Source of the DNA: an uncultured Lachnospiraceae bacterium
Lineage (GTDB): Bacteria; Bacillota; Clostridia; Lachnospirales; Lachnospiraceae
Length of the DNA: 57,567 nt
Direction: 5' to 3'
Assembly (NCBI GenBank): GCA_947174665.1
Contig: CAMWJV010000007.1
Location: 1 to 57,567, forward strand
Part shown: positions 34,515 to 43,292 of the stretch, one piece after another
Numbering within the stretch: the first letter of the stretch is position 1
Layout: every line of letters begins with the position of its first letter
Position numbers and translations under genes: made by a program
Notes under the pieces: generated by a model
The model's database searches: none
The model's input: only the letters and a program-made list of their open reading frames with translations
What the model was told of the DNA's origin: nothing

Positions 34515-35894
34515 ATGTTATCCCAGAAGATTATCAGAGAGGCACTTGTCAGGGCACTCTCAACAGGCGCGGATTACGCGGAGGTATTTGCGGAGCACAC
34601 CCGGCAGAAGACGATCAATCTCGTTTCCGCCAAGGTTGACAAAATAGCGGACGCAGTGATTTCCGGTGTGGGAATCCGGATTTTTAAGGGAACGCGGTGT
34701 GTGGTCGGTTCGGCTTCGTCGCTGGATGATGCGGCAGTGCTGGACTGCGCTTCAAGGGTGGCGGATGCGCTTCAGGGTGTACCTGAGCACGGAGATGTTT
34801 TGCTGAGGGAGCGCATCTTCGGAGATATTCATCCGGTCAGGATTGTTCCCGCAGGTGTGGAGAATGCCTGCAAGATTGATTATGTTCGGGAGGCGTGTCT
34901 GGCGGCAAAGGAGTACAGTCAGGAGATTTCCCAGGTGACCGGTTGGTTTCTGGAGGTGGATCACAAGATCCTCATAGCAACCAGTGAGGGCCTGCTGGCT
35001 ACGGACAGGCAGATCCGCACCAGAGTAAACGTTTCCGCCATTGCAAGCGACGGCAGTGAGAACCAGACGGGAAGCACTGCTCCCGGTGCAAGGAAGGGAC
35101 TGGAGCTGTTTGAGGACTTTGACCCGAAGGAGCTGGGCCGGAAGGCGGCCAGGCAGGCGGTTACCATGCTGCATGCTGGCTATATCAATGCCGGAGTGAT
35201 GCCGGTAGCCATTGAGAACGGCTTTGGCGGTGTTATCTTCCATGAAGCCTGCGGACATTCTCTCGAGGCATCAGGCGTTGCGCTTGGGCAGTCTCAGTTC
35301 TGCGGCAAGCTTGGACAGCAGATTGCGAATCCCAAGGTTACGGCTATTGATGACGGTACGATTCCGGGCGGCTGGGGCTCCATGAATATTGATGACGAGG
35401 GTACTCCCGCTCAGAGAAAGGTTCTGATTGACAAGGGTATTTTAAAGACTTATATGGTCGATAAGCTGAACGGCAGGCGCATGGGAATGGAATCTACGGG
35501 AAGTTCCAGACGCCAGGGTTATCAGTTCGCGCCTACATCCAGAATGACTAACACATACATAGATGCCGGTGAAGACAGGGATGAGGATATTATCGCATCT
35601 ATAGAATACGGCTTGTATGCAAAGGATATGGGCGGCGGTTCCGTGAATCCCGTCACAGGCCAGTTTAATTTCTCTGTCCGCGAGGGATACGTTATCAGAA
35701 ACGGTAAAATCTGCGAGCCTGTCAGGGGCGCAAGCCTTGTGGGCAAGGGCTCGGATGTCATCATGAATATTGATATGGTAGGAAAGAATGTGGCCAGGGC
35801 ACAGGGAATGTGCGGCGCATCCTCCGGAAGCATTCCCACGGATGTGGGCCAGCCTTTGATCCGAGTATCTTCCATCACGGTAGGCGGACGCTAA
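34515..35894 (+). CDS. tldD: TldD metalloprotease subunit
   Basis: 459-aa catalytic half of the TldD/TldE zinc protease, which acts on unfolded or modified peptides and matures some ribosomal peptides. ATG 34515 follows AAAGGAGG. The zinc motif HEACGH gives His243, Glu244 and His248, and the third ligand should be a cysteine near GKICEPVRGASLVG. The conserved DDGTIPGGWGSMNIDDEGTP segment and the C-terminal MCGASSGSIPTDVGQP block are present. The partner subunit follows after a 217-nt spacer that holds a structured element. Confidence 0.93.
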   Translation: MLSQKIIREALVRALSTGADYAEVFAEHTRQKTINLVSAKVDKIADAVISGVGIRIFKGTRCVVGSASSLDDAAVLDCASRVADALQGVPEHGDVLLRERIFGDIHPVRIVPAGVENACKIDYVREACLAAKEYSQEISQVTGWFLEVDHKILIATSEGLLATDRQIRTRVNVSAIASDGSENQTGSTAPGARKGLELFEDFDPKELGRKAARQAVTMLHAGYINAGVMPVAIENGFGGVIFHEACGHSLEASGVALGQSQFCGKLGQQIANPKVTAIDDGTIPGGWGSMNIDDEGTPAQRKVLIDKGILKTYMVDKLNGRRMGMESTGSSRRQGYQFAPTSRMTNTYIDAGEDRDEDIIASIEYGLYAKDMGGGSVNPVTGQFNFSVREGYVIRNGKICEPVRGASLVGKGSDVIMNIDMVGKNVARAQGMCGASSGSIPTDVGQPLIRVSSITVGGR

Positions 35895-35896
35895 CA

Positions 35897-36075
35897 GCGT
35901 GCAAAGATTTTCTAAGTCAGCTGCCGAATTGTATTCGGTATAGTACGCTGACTAAGAAAATCTAAGTTGCACGCGGAAGAATCCGCGGGCGGATTCTTCT
36001 GGATGATCAGACTCGTTCAGCAGAAGGTTTGTGTCTGAGCGCTGCCTGACACAGACTCGTAAGCCCAATGGGGCT
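35897..36075 (+). repeat. Multi-hairpin intergenic element between tldD and tldE
   Basis: A 25-bp stem formed by 35897-35921 (starts GCGTGCAAAGATTTTC) and 35947-35974 (ends TAAGTTGCACGC), perfect apart from a 3-nt AAG bulge, encloses a CCGAAT/ATTCGG hairpin. It is followed by GAAGAATCCG / CGGATTCTTC (35976-35999), a GTTTGTGTC / GACACAGAC hairpin flanked by two CAGACTCGT copies, and AAGCCC / GGGCTT. There is no T-run. The first stem and its AGAAAATCT-GCACGCGGAAG edge resemble the element at 53770. Confidence 0.65.
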
Positions 36076-36111
36076 TGACGCAAAAAATACAGCGCAGAAA
36101 TGGGGACTAAT

Positions 36112-37455
36112 ATGACATATCAGGAATTTAAAGAAGTTGTAATCGGCATTTCAGCAGAACTGCAGATAGCGGATTATGAGCTTTATTATACGGAGAGTGA
36201 TTCTGCTTCTGTGGAAACTTTTCAGCAGGAGATAAAGGAGTACAGCACGGACAGCAGTATGGGCGTCTGCTATCGCTGTATAAAAGACGGAAAGGCGGGT
36301 TATGCCTCCACCGAAAATCTGACGGCGGAGGAGGCCGCTTCTCTGGTGGCTCGCGCACTGGAAAATGCAAAATCCATCGAGAGCGAGGAGGAAGCATTCA
36401 TCCATGAGAAGGGAGACAGCTACGGGGTACTGCCTGAGAATACCTGTAAGGAGCCCACCGGCGGAGAGATGAAGGAGGCGGCGCTTGTTCTGCAGAAAGA
36501 AATGTACGCCGCAGATTCCCGCGTGGCGGACGGCACACAGAGCTTTGTTGCTTACGGAAGAAGCACCTATGCGCTCTGCAATTCAAAAGGGCTTGACCTG
36601 GAGGATAAGGCCTCTTATACACTGTGCGGGGGACTTGCGCTGGTACATGACGGAGAGGAAATGTATGACGGCAGCGAGGACAAGGATGGAAATCTGGAGG
36701 ATTTTGACTTAAAGGAAATTGCCGGGAAAGCAGTGGAGGACGCGATATCCACCATCGGCGCGGACAGCGTACCCAGCGGTAAGTATAATGTGGTCTTTAT
36801 GGGCCGTGCTTTTGCACAGCTTCTCTCTACCTACGATTCCGTATTTTCAGCAGAGGCTGTCCAGAAGGGAATGTCTCTGTTAAAGGATAAGGAGGGGGAG
36901 AAAATCGCGGCGGATATAGTGACTGTCATCGACGATCCCATGCATGAAAAGAGCCTTGTCAAGAGAACCTTTGACGGTGAGGGAGTTGCAACCTATGAAA
37001 AAAATGTGATAGAGAACGGCGTGCTGAAAACGCTGCTCCATAATCTGAGCACTGCGGCTAAGGCCGGTGTGAAGTCCACGGGCAACGGGCAGAAGGCATC
37101 CTACGCATCCACAGTGGGAGTTGGCCCCTTTACTTTCTACTTAAAACCTGTGGAGGGAACGGAAGAGGATATTTTGTCAGCAGCGGGAAACGGCATCTGT
37201 ATTAAGGACGTATCCGGTCTGCATGCGGGTGCAAATCCTGTGACAGGCGATTTTTCACTACTGGCGGCAGGTTTCCGTATTGAGAACGGAAAAAAGACAT
37301 CTCCCGTGAAGAGCATTACTGTCTCCGGTAACTTTTTTACCATGTTGAAGGAGATTGACAGGATCGGAACGGACATGAAGTTTATCAGAAGCAGAGGCGG
37401 CAAATGCGGTTCTCCCTCAGTGCTTGTGAGAGATATGAACATTGCGGGACAGTGA
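36112..37455 (+). CDS. tldE: TldE/PmbA metalloprotease partner subunit
   Basis: 447-aa non-catalytic partner of TldD, homologous to it but lacking the HExxxH zinc motif. ATG 36112 has GGGGAC 6 nt upstream; the ATG at 36100 sits on top of that site. Visible family segments are VCYRCIKDGKAGYASTENL, YNVVFMGRAFAQLLSTY, DDPMHEKSLVKRTFDGEGV and the C-terminal GLHAGANPVTGDFSLLAAGF with SITVSGNFF. TldD and TldE form a heterodimer, and the two are presumably translated from one transcript across the structured spacer. Confidence 0.92.
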   Translation: MTYQEFKEVVIGISAELQIADYELYYTESDSASVETFQQEIKEYSTDSSMGVCYRCIKDGKAGYASTENLTAEEAASLVARALENAKSIESEEEAFIHEKGDSYGVLPENTCKEPTGGEMKEAALVLQKEMYAADSRVADGTQSFVAYGRSTYALCNSKGLDLEDKASYTLCGGLALVHDGEEMYDGSEDKDGNLEDFDLKEIAGKAVEDAISTIGADSVPSGKYNVVFMGRAFAQLLSTYDSVFSAEAVQKGMSLLKDKEGEKIAADIVTVIDDPMHEKSLVKRTFDGEGVATYEKNVIENGVLKTLLHNLSTAAKAGVKSTGNGQKASYASTVGVGPFTFYLKPVEGTEEDILSAAGNGICIKDVSGLHAGANPVTGDFSLLAAGFRIENGKKTSPVKSITVSGNFFTMLKEIDRIGTDMKFIRSRGGKCGSPSVLVRDMNIAGQ

Positions 37456-37515
37456 TATCGACTGCTGTCCGGTCATAAGAGAACGGCAGACTGCAGGTGG
37501 TTTGCAAATTTGATG

Positions 37516-37557
37516 CCTCCCTGTTGTACTCTGGTTTTCCGGAGGACAACAGGGAGG
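37516..37557 (+). promoter_or_regulatory. Hairpin sequestering a ribosome-binding site
   Basis: CCTCCCTGTTGT (37516-37527) pairs perfectly over 12 bp with ACAACAGGGAGG (37546-37557), with a further CTC/GAG pairing inside. The 3' arm contains the GGGAGG ribosome site of the next gene, so the closed hairpin would hide it. No T-run follows, though it could also act as a weak terminator of the tldD-tldE transcript. Confidence 0.6.
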
Positions 37558-37563
37558 TTTATG

Positions 37564-39261
37564 ATGGGAAGATATATGAAAGCATTAGCGGGGATATTAG
37601 TGTGCATGCTGTTTTTGACTGCCTGCGGCGGAGGAGAGGAACAGGAAGAGGGAAACCGGCCTCTGCAGGAAGATATAAAAATGGCGGAGCGTGAGTCGCC
37701 TGAAGAAAGTGTGTCGTCGGAAGAAAGCGAGTCGCCGGATGAGAGTGACGAACCGATAGAGAGTATAGCGCCGGAAGAGGACGAAGCATCGGAAAACAGC
37801 ACAGATATGAGAGATGATGCCGCCGCGGTGTTTGACCGGCTGCTGGAGAAAGGCCTGTACTACATCACAGAATATGAACTTGACTGTCTGAAGGAAGGAG
37901 CATCGGTGCAGCCGGTGAACTGGGATGAATGGCAGGGACAATGGGCAAGGACAGGTGTTGTCAGAAGCTGTTCTTCCTATATGACACTGGCGCAGACAGA
38001 GTCGGAAGGGCATTATGCGGATATTCTTTCGTTTTATTATAATCATAACGGTTCAACCAAGGGTGAATTGCTTTTCCTGGACGATACCAGGGCCTTTTTT
38101 GTGGCGTTTGATGGAGAGATGACGGAAGATGACCCGCCGCAGGTGGTTCTTTTGAAGTTGCAGGATGGTCTGTTGACGGTGGTGAATTTCGGGCCGGAGT
38201 ACGGCTGCGGCATCGGGGTGACTGTGGAGGGAACATATACAAAAGGGACACCGGAATATACCAATGCAAATGCCATGGCGGAGAATTTTACGGAGGAGGA
38301 GCAGGAAAGGATCAGAGAATTTCTGGAGACAATGGGTGCGTCCTATGAAGAATCCTTTGCAGATGCAGTGAAATACGGCTGCGGCGAAAGCGTGTGGGTG
38401 ACAGCGGAATTTAAGGATGGCACCACAGTGACCGGCAAGCGCTATGCCGGGTATTATCCTACTATAGGAAATCTGGATTTAATTCTCTTTTTGGCGGAGA
38501 ATGGCTATACCTACTGGCATCAGCCTGGTACAGGCTACCTGACGGATGACCCGGAGCGTGCAGGGCTGATGACGGAGGACAGCAGGAACATATACAGCCG
38601 TCTGGCGGAGGAGGGAGACTATTTCCCCAAAACGAAGACCGGCAGAGTGACGCGAAAGGCGGGCGAGTGTACCGTCACGGCGGATTTCTTCTTTGCTGAT
38701 GAAACGGATTTCGTGGCGGATACTGAAAGGTTCGTTGAGTTTCAGCTGGAAGGAATATGGGAGGGATGCGGCCTGTCTCAGAGCATAACCATGGAAATAC
38801 CGTATTCTAACTATTATTACTATACTGCGCTCACTGTGGAGTGCAGGGATATTAATTTTGACGGGTATGATGACCTGGCTATGGTGACGGGGACCGCTTA
38901 TGGAAGCGGCGGCAACTGGCAGTGCTGTCTCGGGCTTATCTGGAATCCGGCAAATAAGATGTTCGAACCTATGGACTCCTATCCGGAACTTCAGACGGAT
39001 TTTGACAGTGAACGGCAGAGGGTGGTGGTGCGTTATCGGAGCGGTGCGGGAAATGAGTATGTAGAAAGTTATACTCTGGTGGACGGGGCATATCAGCTGA
39101 CGGAGATGCTGCATATGGCGGAGAGCTTTGAACCGGACAGACCGGAGGACTATTGTCTGTACCATTATGTAAACGGTGAACTCGCAGATGAACACTGGGT
39201 CAGCGATATCTATGAGGCAGCGGAACTGTATCCTGATCTGGATTATTGGTGGAAAGGGTAA
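37564..39261 (+). CDS. Lipoprotein with C-terminal FG-GAP/XAC2610-like region
   Basis: 565-aa predicted surface lipoprotein of unknown function. ATG 37564 is 6 nt from GGGAGG; ATG 37561 is 3 nt away and also possible. The signal ends in LFLTAC, followed by an acidic Ser/Glu linker with repeated (S/P)EES units to about residue 80. The middle part has no recognised domain. Residues about 430-520 show the DINFDGYDDLAMVTG calcium-loop-like motif and a WNPANKMFEPMD strand, as in FG-GAP/XAC2610-type proteins. The ribosome site is buried in a perfect hairpin, suggesting translational control. Confidence 0.78.
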   Translation: MGRYMKALAGILVCMLFLTACGGGEEQEEGNRPLQEDIKMAERESPEESVSSEESESPDESDEPIESIAPEEDEASENSTDMRDDAAAVFDRLLEKGLYYITEYELDCLKEGASVQPVNWDEWQGQWARTGVVRSCSSYMTLAQTESEGHYADILSFYYNHNGSTKGELLFLDDTRAFFVAFDGEMTEDDPPQVVLLKLQDGLLTVVNFGPEYGCGIGVTVEGTYTKGTPEYTNANAMAENFTEEEQERIREFLETMGASYEESFADAVKYGCGESVWVTAEFKDGTTVTGKRYAGYYPTIGNLDLILFLAENGYTYWHQPGTGYLTDDPERAGLMTEDSRNIYSRLAEEGDYFPKTKTGRVTRKAGECTVTADFFFADETDFVADTERFVEFQLEGIWEGCGLSQSITMEIPYSNYYYYTALTVECRDINFDGYDDLAMVTGTAYGSGGNWQCCLGLIWNPANKMFEPMDSYPELQTDFDSERQRVVVRYRSGAGNEYVESYTLVDGAYQLTEMLHMAESFEPDRPEDYCLYHYVNGELADEHWVSDIYEAAELYPDLDYWWKG

Positions 39262-39300
39262 ACAAAAGTTTGCCTTTTCTTTTTTTATTTTTGTTTATAC
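39258..39300 (+). terminator. Weak terminator-like repeat after lipoprotein
   Basis: GTAAACAAAAG and TTTTTGTTTATAC pair around a T-rich loop. AT-only pairing makes it a weak candidate. Confidence 0.4.
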
Positions 39301-39336
39301 ATATTTAATTGCATTGTAGGTGAAAGCGAGTAAAAT

Positions 39337-39492
39337 GATAACTGTTCAGAGCCATGCAGATTTACATAAAAAAGACTGTTCAAGCTTGCTTGAGAAAGGC
39401 TGTTTTTGTAAATCTATATGGCGAGAAGCCATACATGAGCAAAATGGAAGCCTCGCAGAGGCGATTTTGCGAATGGGCTCTGAACAGTTATC
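39337..39492 (+). repeat. Intergenic cruciform element with three internal arms
   Basis: A perfect 17-bp outer stem, GATAACTGTTCAGAGCC (39337-39353) and GGCTCTGAACAGTTATC (39476-39492). Inside lie three hairpins: AGATTTACA / TGTAAATCT with a TCAAGC/GCTTGA tip, ATGGC / GCCAT, and GCAAAAT-GCCTC / GAGGC-ATTTTGC. The whole folds as a four-way junction of about 156 nt. There is no T-run and no coding content; a 75-codon frame across it (39320-39547) is probably spurious. Its ends match the short element at 31257, so it may be a mobile non-autonomous repeat or a structured RNA. Confidence 0.65.
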
Positions 39493-39543
39493 AGTTCAGA
39501 GCAGTTACTTGATCACAGATAAGAAGGGAAAGAGTGAGGGACT

Positions 39544-39939
39544 ATGAGAGAAAGATTACAGCGCTTTATGTGGGGCAGATACGGATATGATGATTTCGGC
39601 CGCTTTTTGATGGTCACTGCCATTATCTGCATGGTGCTGTCTTTGTTTCCGAGGGGGTATGTCTTTTATATGATTGCCGGAGCGGCAATGTTTTATGCAT
39701 ACTTCCGCATGTTTTCCAGAAATATTTCAAAGCGCTCCGCAGAGAACCAGTGGTTTCTGAACAAGACCATGAGGGTGAGAGCTCTTTTCGGTAAAAAGAA
39801 GCGCGAGATGGGGCAGATGAAGCAGTATCATATATACAAATGTCCTGAATGCAGGCAGAAGATACGTGTCCCCAGAGGGCGGGGGCGTATTGCCATCACC
39901 TGCAGAAAGTGTGGCACGGAATTTATAAAAAAGAGTTGA
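39544..39939 (+). CDS. Small membrane protein with zinc ribbon
   Basis: 131 aa. ATG 39544 follows AGAGTGAGGGACT. The N-terminal half has two hydrophobic segments (about 21-36 and 40-55, LMVTAIICMVLSLF and YVFYMIAGAAMFYAYF), followed by a basic stretch. The C-terminus is a zinc ribbon with two knuckles, CPECRQK and CRKCGTEF, 17 residues apart. It is the first of three adjacent genes with DUF5685 and DnaJ proteins. The family role is unknown; zinc-ribbon membrane proteins of this build usually bind protein or nucleic-acid partners. Confidence 0.78.
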   Translation: MRERLQRFMWGRYGYDDFGRFLMVTAIICMVLSLFPRGYVFYMIAGAAMFYAYFRMFSRNISKRSAENQWFLNKTMRVRALFGKKKREMGQMKQYHIYKCPECRQKIRVPRGRGRIAITCRKCGTEFIKKS

Positions 39940-39948
39940 GGACGGGAC

Positions 39949-40770
39949 ATGTTCGGGTATATTATTATCAATAAGTCCGAAATGAAATTTAAGGAATTTG
40001 ACGTCTATCATTCCTTTTACTGCGGGATATGCCGGGACTTAAAACGAAAGTACGGTGCGTCCGGCCAGATTGCACTGAGCTATGATATGACATTTCTGGC
40101 TATGCTGCTCACGGGCCTGTATGAGCCGGAGACCAGGATGGGGAGCTGCAAATGTATTGCACACCCATTTGAAAAGCATGGGACAAGAAACAATATTTTT
40201 ACGGAGTATGCCGCAGACATGAACGCACTGTTTGCCTATTACAAATGCCGTGATGACTGGGAGGATGAAAGAAAGTTCTGGAAGCTGGTTTACGGACGGA
40301 TTTTGGAAGGGAAGACAGGAAAACTGCGGGAAAACTACGGTGATAAGCTTAAGACCATCAGCCGGCTGATGCAGAGCTTTTCCGAGGCGGAGAAGACAGG
40401 GGCGGACATTGATACGCTGGCGGGGCTGTTCGGCCGGGTTATGGCGGAGATAGTGACGCCAAGGGAGGATGAGTGGACGGAGAGCCTGCGGACCTTGGGA
40501 TTTTTTCTGGGAAAGTTTATTTATCTCTGCGATGCCTATGAGGATGTGGAGAAGGATATAAAGAAGGGTACTTTTAACCCGCTCAAAGAAAGGTATGAAA
40601 GACCGGATTTTGAGGAGGAATGCAGGACCATCCTCATGATGATGATGTCGGAATGCTGCCGGGAATTCGAAAAACTGCCCATTCTGGAGAATGTGGAAAT
40701 CCTGCGCAATATCCTGTATTCGGGAGTATGGGGCCGCTATGAAGCGGTACATGAAAAGAGGAATCAGTAG
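39949..40770 (+). CDS. DUF5685 family protein
   Basis: 273-aa helical protein of the DUF5685 family. It starts at the ATG 9 nt after the previous stop, with GAGGACGGG upstream. Characteristic features are the N-terminal MFGYIIINKSEM...YHSFYCGICRDLK motif, a second cysteine pair GSCKCIAHPF, and an acidic helical core with DAYEDVEKD near residue 195. Cysteines and the DxxxDxxxD helix suggest metal binding or an isoprenoid-enzyme-like fold, but no activity is known. It is sandwiched between the zinc-ribbon and DnaJ genes, 12 nt from the latter. Confidence 0.82.
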   Translation: MFGYIIINKSEMKFKEFDVYHSFYCGICRDLKRKYGASGQIALSYDMTFLAMLLTGLYEPETRMGSCKCIAHPFEKHGTRNNIFTEYAADMNALFAYYKCRDDWEDERKFWKLVYGRILEGKTGKLRENYGDKLKTISRLMQSFSEAEKTGADIDTLAGLFGRVMAEIVTPREDEWTESLRTLGFFLGKFIYLCDAYEDVEKDIKKGTFNPLKERYERPDFEEECRTILMMMMSECCREFEKLPILENVEILRNILYSGVWGRYEAVHEKRNQ

Positions 40771-40782
40771 AACGGAGATGAA

Positions 40783-41511
40783 ATGTATAATCCATATAGT
40801 GTATTAGGGGTGAGCAGAGATGCAGCCGAGGAAGAAATTAAAAGGGCATATAAGACGCTGAGCAGGAAATATCATCCCGATGCCAATATCAATAATCCAA
40901 ACAAGGCACAGGCTGAGGAAAAATTTAAGGAGGTTCAGGCGGCGTACCAGCAGATCATGAAGGAGAGAACTTCCGATTATACCGGAGACAGCTACGGCGG
41001 TAACGCATACGGCGGGAACAGGTCGGCAGGCGGCCGCGGCGGCTTCTACTACCGCGGTCCTTTCGAGGGCTTTGGTTTCGGCGGTTTCGGCCAGGAAACC
41101 GGCTATGAAGAAAATACTTACATCCGGGCTGCGGGGAATTATATTCGAAACGGATATTACAGGGAGGCGCGTACTGCGCTGGACGGGATGAGCCAGGCGG
41201 AGAGGACGGCAAGATGGTACTATTACAGTGCGATCGCTTACTCCGGACTGGGAAGTAATGTGGCTGCCCTGGAGCATGCAAGACAGGCAGCAGCCATGGA
41301 ACCGGGCAACATGAGCTATTCGCAGCTGGTGCAGCAGTTTGAGAGCGGCGGGAACTGGTATCAGCAGCGCCAGGCAGCTTATGGTTATCCCACCGTAGGC
41401 GGCAGCAATATATGCATGCGGATCTGCATTGCCAACCTTATCTGCAATATGTGCTGTCTGGGCGGCGGCTGCTGCGGAAGCGGCATAGCGGGGCCGGGTA
41501 TCTATTTCTGA
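40783..41511 (+). CDS. DnaJ-domain protein with Cys/Gly-rich tail
   Basis: 242-aa J-domain co-chaperone. The start follows GGAGATGAA. Residues 1-70 are a J domain with the HPD motif ([10 protein letters not shown]) needed to stimulate Hsp70. Then a Gly/Tyr-rich linker ([19 protein letters not shown]), a helical repeat region at about 110-190 with TPR-like spacing, and a C-terminus very rich in cysteine ([19 protein letters not shown], then CCGSGI). It lacks the zinc-finger and C-terminal substrate domains of full DnaJ, so it is a specialised J-protein. The Cys tail could bind metal or sit at the membrane. It overlaps the convergent regulator gene by 10 nt. Confidence 0.87.
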   Translation: MYNPYSVLGVSRDAAEEEIKRAYKTLSRKYHPDANINNPNKAQAEEKFKEVQAAYQQIMKERTSDYTGDSYGGNAYGGNRSAGGRGGFYYRGPFEGFGFGGFGQETGYEENTYIRAAGNYIRNGYYREARTALDGMSQAERTARWYYYSAIAYSGLGSNVAALEHARQAAAMEPGNMSYSQLVQQFESGGNWYQQRQAAYGYPTVGGSNICMRICIANLICNMCCLGGGCCGSGIAGPGIYF

Positions 41512-41879
41512 GCGTTGGTTCCGTTTACATATTTTTTGATGGCATCAAAACTTTCCCTGCTGATGACATGCTCCATTTTGCAGGCATCTTCCAGGGCGGT
41601 ATGCTTGTCTACCCCCAGCTTCATCAGCCAGCCGGAGAGAAATTCATGGCGTTCGTAAATCATCTCGGCAATTTCACGTCCGGAGGGAGTCAGGGTGATA
41701 AAACCGGACTTATCTACCACTATATGTTCCTTTTCGCGCAGATTCTTCATGGCAACGCTGACGCTGGATTTTTTGAAGCCAAGCTCATTGGCAATGTCTA
41801 CGGAGCGTACCACGGGAAGCTGTCTGCTCAAAATCAATATGGTTTCCAGGTAATTTTCCGCCGATTCGTTCACATTCAT
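41502..41879 (-). CDS. MntR/DtxR-family metal-dependent repressor
   Basis: 125 aa, the length of the short MntR-like members that lack an SH3 domain. The ATG at 41879 has GGGGA upstream on the minus strand. An N-terminal winged helix ([24 protein letters not shown], then [13 protein letters not shown]) is followed by the metal-binding/dimerisation helices with the ligands [17 protein letters not shown] and [11 protein letters not shown]. Such repressors sense Mn2+ or Fe2+ and control metal transport. No metal transporter is adjacent, so its targets are elsewhere. Confidence 0.9.
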   Translation of the reverse strand: MNVNESAENYLETILILSRQLPVVRSVDIANELGFKKSSVSVAMKNLREKEHIVVDKSGFITLTPSGREIAEMIYERHEFLSGWLMKLGVDKHTALEDACKMEHVISRESFDAIKKYVNGTNAQK

Positions 41880-42148
41880 TTTGCAATCCCCACTTCATGT
41901 GTGTTAATTTTAACTGCTTAACGATTTCACTTGCCGGATAACCCGACTACAGAACGCTGACCAATGACCTTGGCAGATTTGCATTAGGCGAAATTCAGCA
42001 TTTTGTAGTATAAGTATAGCACGGAATCCGAAATCAGGCAAACTAACTTTAAAACAATAGTATAAGAGAGTTTTATCGGACTTAAAATTTTATATAATAT
42101 GCCTGTAAAATCATTGACAGAAAAATCTGTTCGTCAGGAGGCGGTATG

Positions 42149-42532
42149 ATGGAGAAAAGAGCAGGCAGTTTTCGATTTTGGGCTGCGACGGCTATATTGG
42201 TATCGGTTGCGGCCCTTTCCGTTGCGGGGACGGTGATGTGCAGGACGAACCTGAGCAGTGAGGAGCTGGAGGGATATTACCGGGAAAAGGAGGAGCGGCT
42301 GGTAAAGGACACCAGGGCGTATCTGAACAGCAGCGGTTTTGACAACAGCGGTGTGATGCTGACCCGCGTGGTAGACGGGAACGGAAGCCGGATGTATACC
42401 GTCACGGTTCATCACAGGGACATAGACAGGATGGAAGAGGCAGAGAGAGAGGCTCTCGCAGAGAAATTGGCGGCTTTCGCCTTTGCGGACGGGAGAAGTA
42501 CATTTAACTACAAATTTCTTTTTACCGATTGA
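42149..42532 (+). CDS. Small single-pass membrane protein, unknown
   Basis: 127 aa. ATG 42149 is 7 nt from AGGAGG; ATG 42146 is only 4 nt away and also possible. One hydrophobic segment near the N-terminus (about 12-30, AATAILVSVAALSVAGTVMC) is followed by an extracytoplasmic, charged domain with LKDTRAYLNSSGFDNSGVML and a YTVTVHHRDIDRM strand, which look like a small alpha/beta fold. No family recognised. It stands alone ahead of the DUF1653 gene. Confidence 0.65.
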   Translation: MEKRAGSFRFWAATAILVSVAALSVAGTVMCRTNLSSEELEGYYREKEERLVKDTRAYLNSSGFDNSGVMLTRVVDGNGSRMYTVTVHHRDIDRMEEAEREALAEKLAAFAFADGRSTFNYKFLFTD

Positions 42533-42542
42533 CAGGAACTAC

Positions 42543-42571
42543 ATGACATTTTCGGAAAATTGGGGTATACT
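42543..42571 (+). promoter_or_regulatory. Promoter of the DUF1653 operon
   Basis: ATGACA (42543-42548), 17-bp spacer, TATACT (42566-42571), 36 bp before the DUF1653 start. Genes from 42607 to about 47203 read in the same direction. Confidence 0.6.
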
Positions 42572-42606
42572 TTTTTTAAGATTTTCCATAGAGAGGAGTC
42601 CCGAAA

Positions 42607-43215
42607 ATGTCATTTATTCCGAAACCACATGAAATTTATAAGCATTTTAAAGGGAATCTGTACCAGATAACGGCGGTGGCGGAGCACACGGAGACGGGTG
42701 AGCAGCTTGTCATCTATCAGGCGCTGTACGGAGATTTTAAGACCTATGCCAGACCTCTTTCCATGTTTACCGACAGGGTGGACAGGGAAAAATATCCGGA
42801 GGCTGCTCAGGAGTTTCGGTTTGAACTCCAGGGAGCCGATGCGGAAAGGCAGCGGGCAGAGTCGGCTTTAAGCCCGGATTCGGGAGCGGAGCCGGGGGCA
42901 AATGCAGAGCCGGATTCGAATGCGACGGCGGATTCTGCGGTCCGGATGGCAGTTACTGACCGGAATCAGGAGGAATGCTCAGAGGGCGAGCTGACTCTGG
43001 ATCCCATGGTGCTGGAGTTTCTGGACGCGGATGAGTATGAGCAGCGCCTGAATATTCTGGCGGGGCTGCATCACAGGATCACCGATGAAATGATTACCAC
43101 TATGGCCATTGCCTGTGACGTGGAAATCAATGAAGGTGATATTGAGGAGCGGTATGAATCCCTGAGAGCATGTCTGCTGACACGGGAGCGGTACGAGTGC
43201 AACCGAATCAGATAG
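42607..43215 (+). CDS. DUF1653 domain protein
   Basis: 202 aa. ATG 42607 follows GAGAGGAG. Residues about 5-75 are a DUF1653 domain (HEIYKHFKGNLYQITAVAEH, then QLVIYQALYGDF and ARPLSMFTDRV), a small beta-rich domain of unknown role. The middle, about 85-120, is an Ala/Asp/Ser-rich low-complexity linker. The C-terminal 70 residues are an acidic helical bundle. Soluble and probably cytoplasmic. Confidence 0.82.
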   Translation: MSFIPKPHEIYKHFKGNLYQITAVAEHTETGEQLVIYQALYGDFKTYARPLSMFTDRVDREKYPEAAQEFRFELQGADAERQRAESALSPDSGAEPGANAEPDSNATADSAVRMAVTDRNQEECSEGELTLDPMVLEFLDADEYEQRLNILAGLHHRITDEMITTMAIACDVEINEGDIEERYESLRACLLTRERYECNRIR

Positions 43216-43292
43216 GCAGAACAGATAATCTCCCTTTTAAGATGCAGGTGCAGGCTGGCTGGCGCTGAGGCGGCAGCAGAAGGGAGTGGCTT

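Noticed and set aside
39320..39547. 75-codon frame across the hairpin element
   Set aside because: Nearly all of it is inverted-repeat DNA, it has no ribosome site, and it overlaps the next gene's start.
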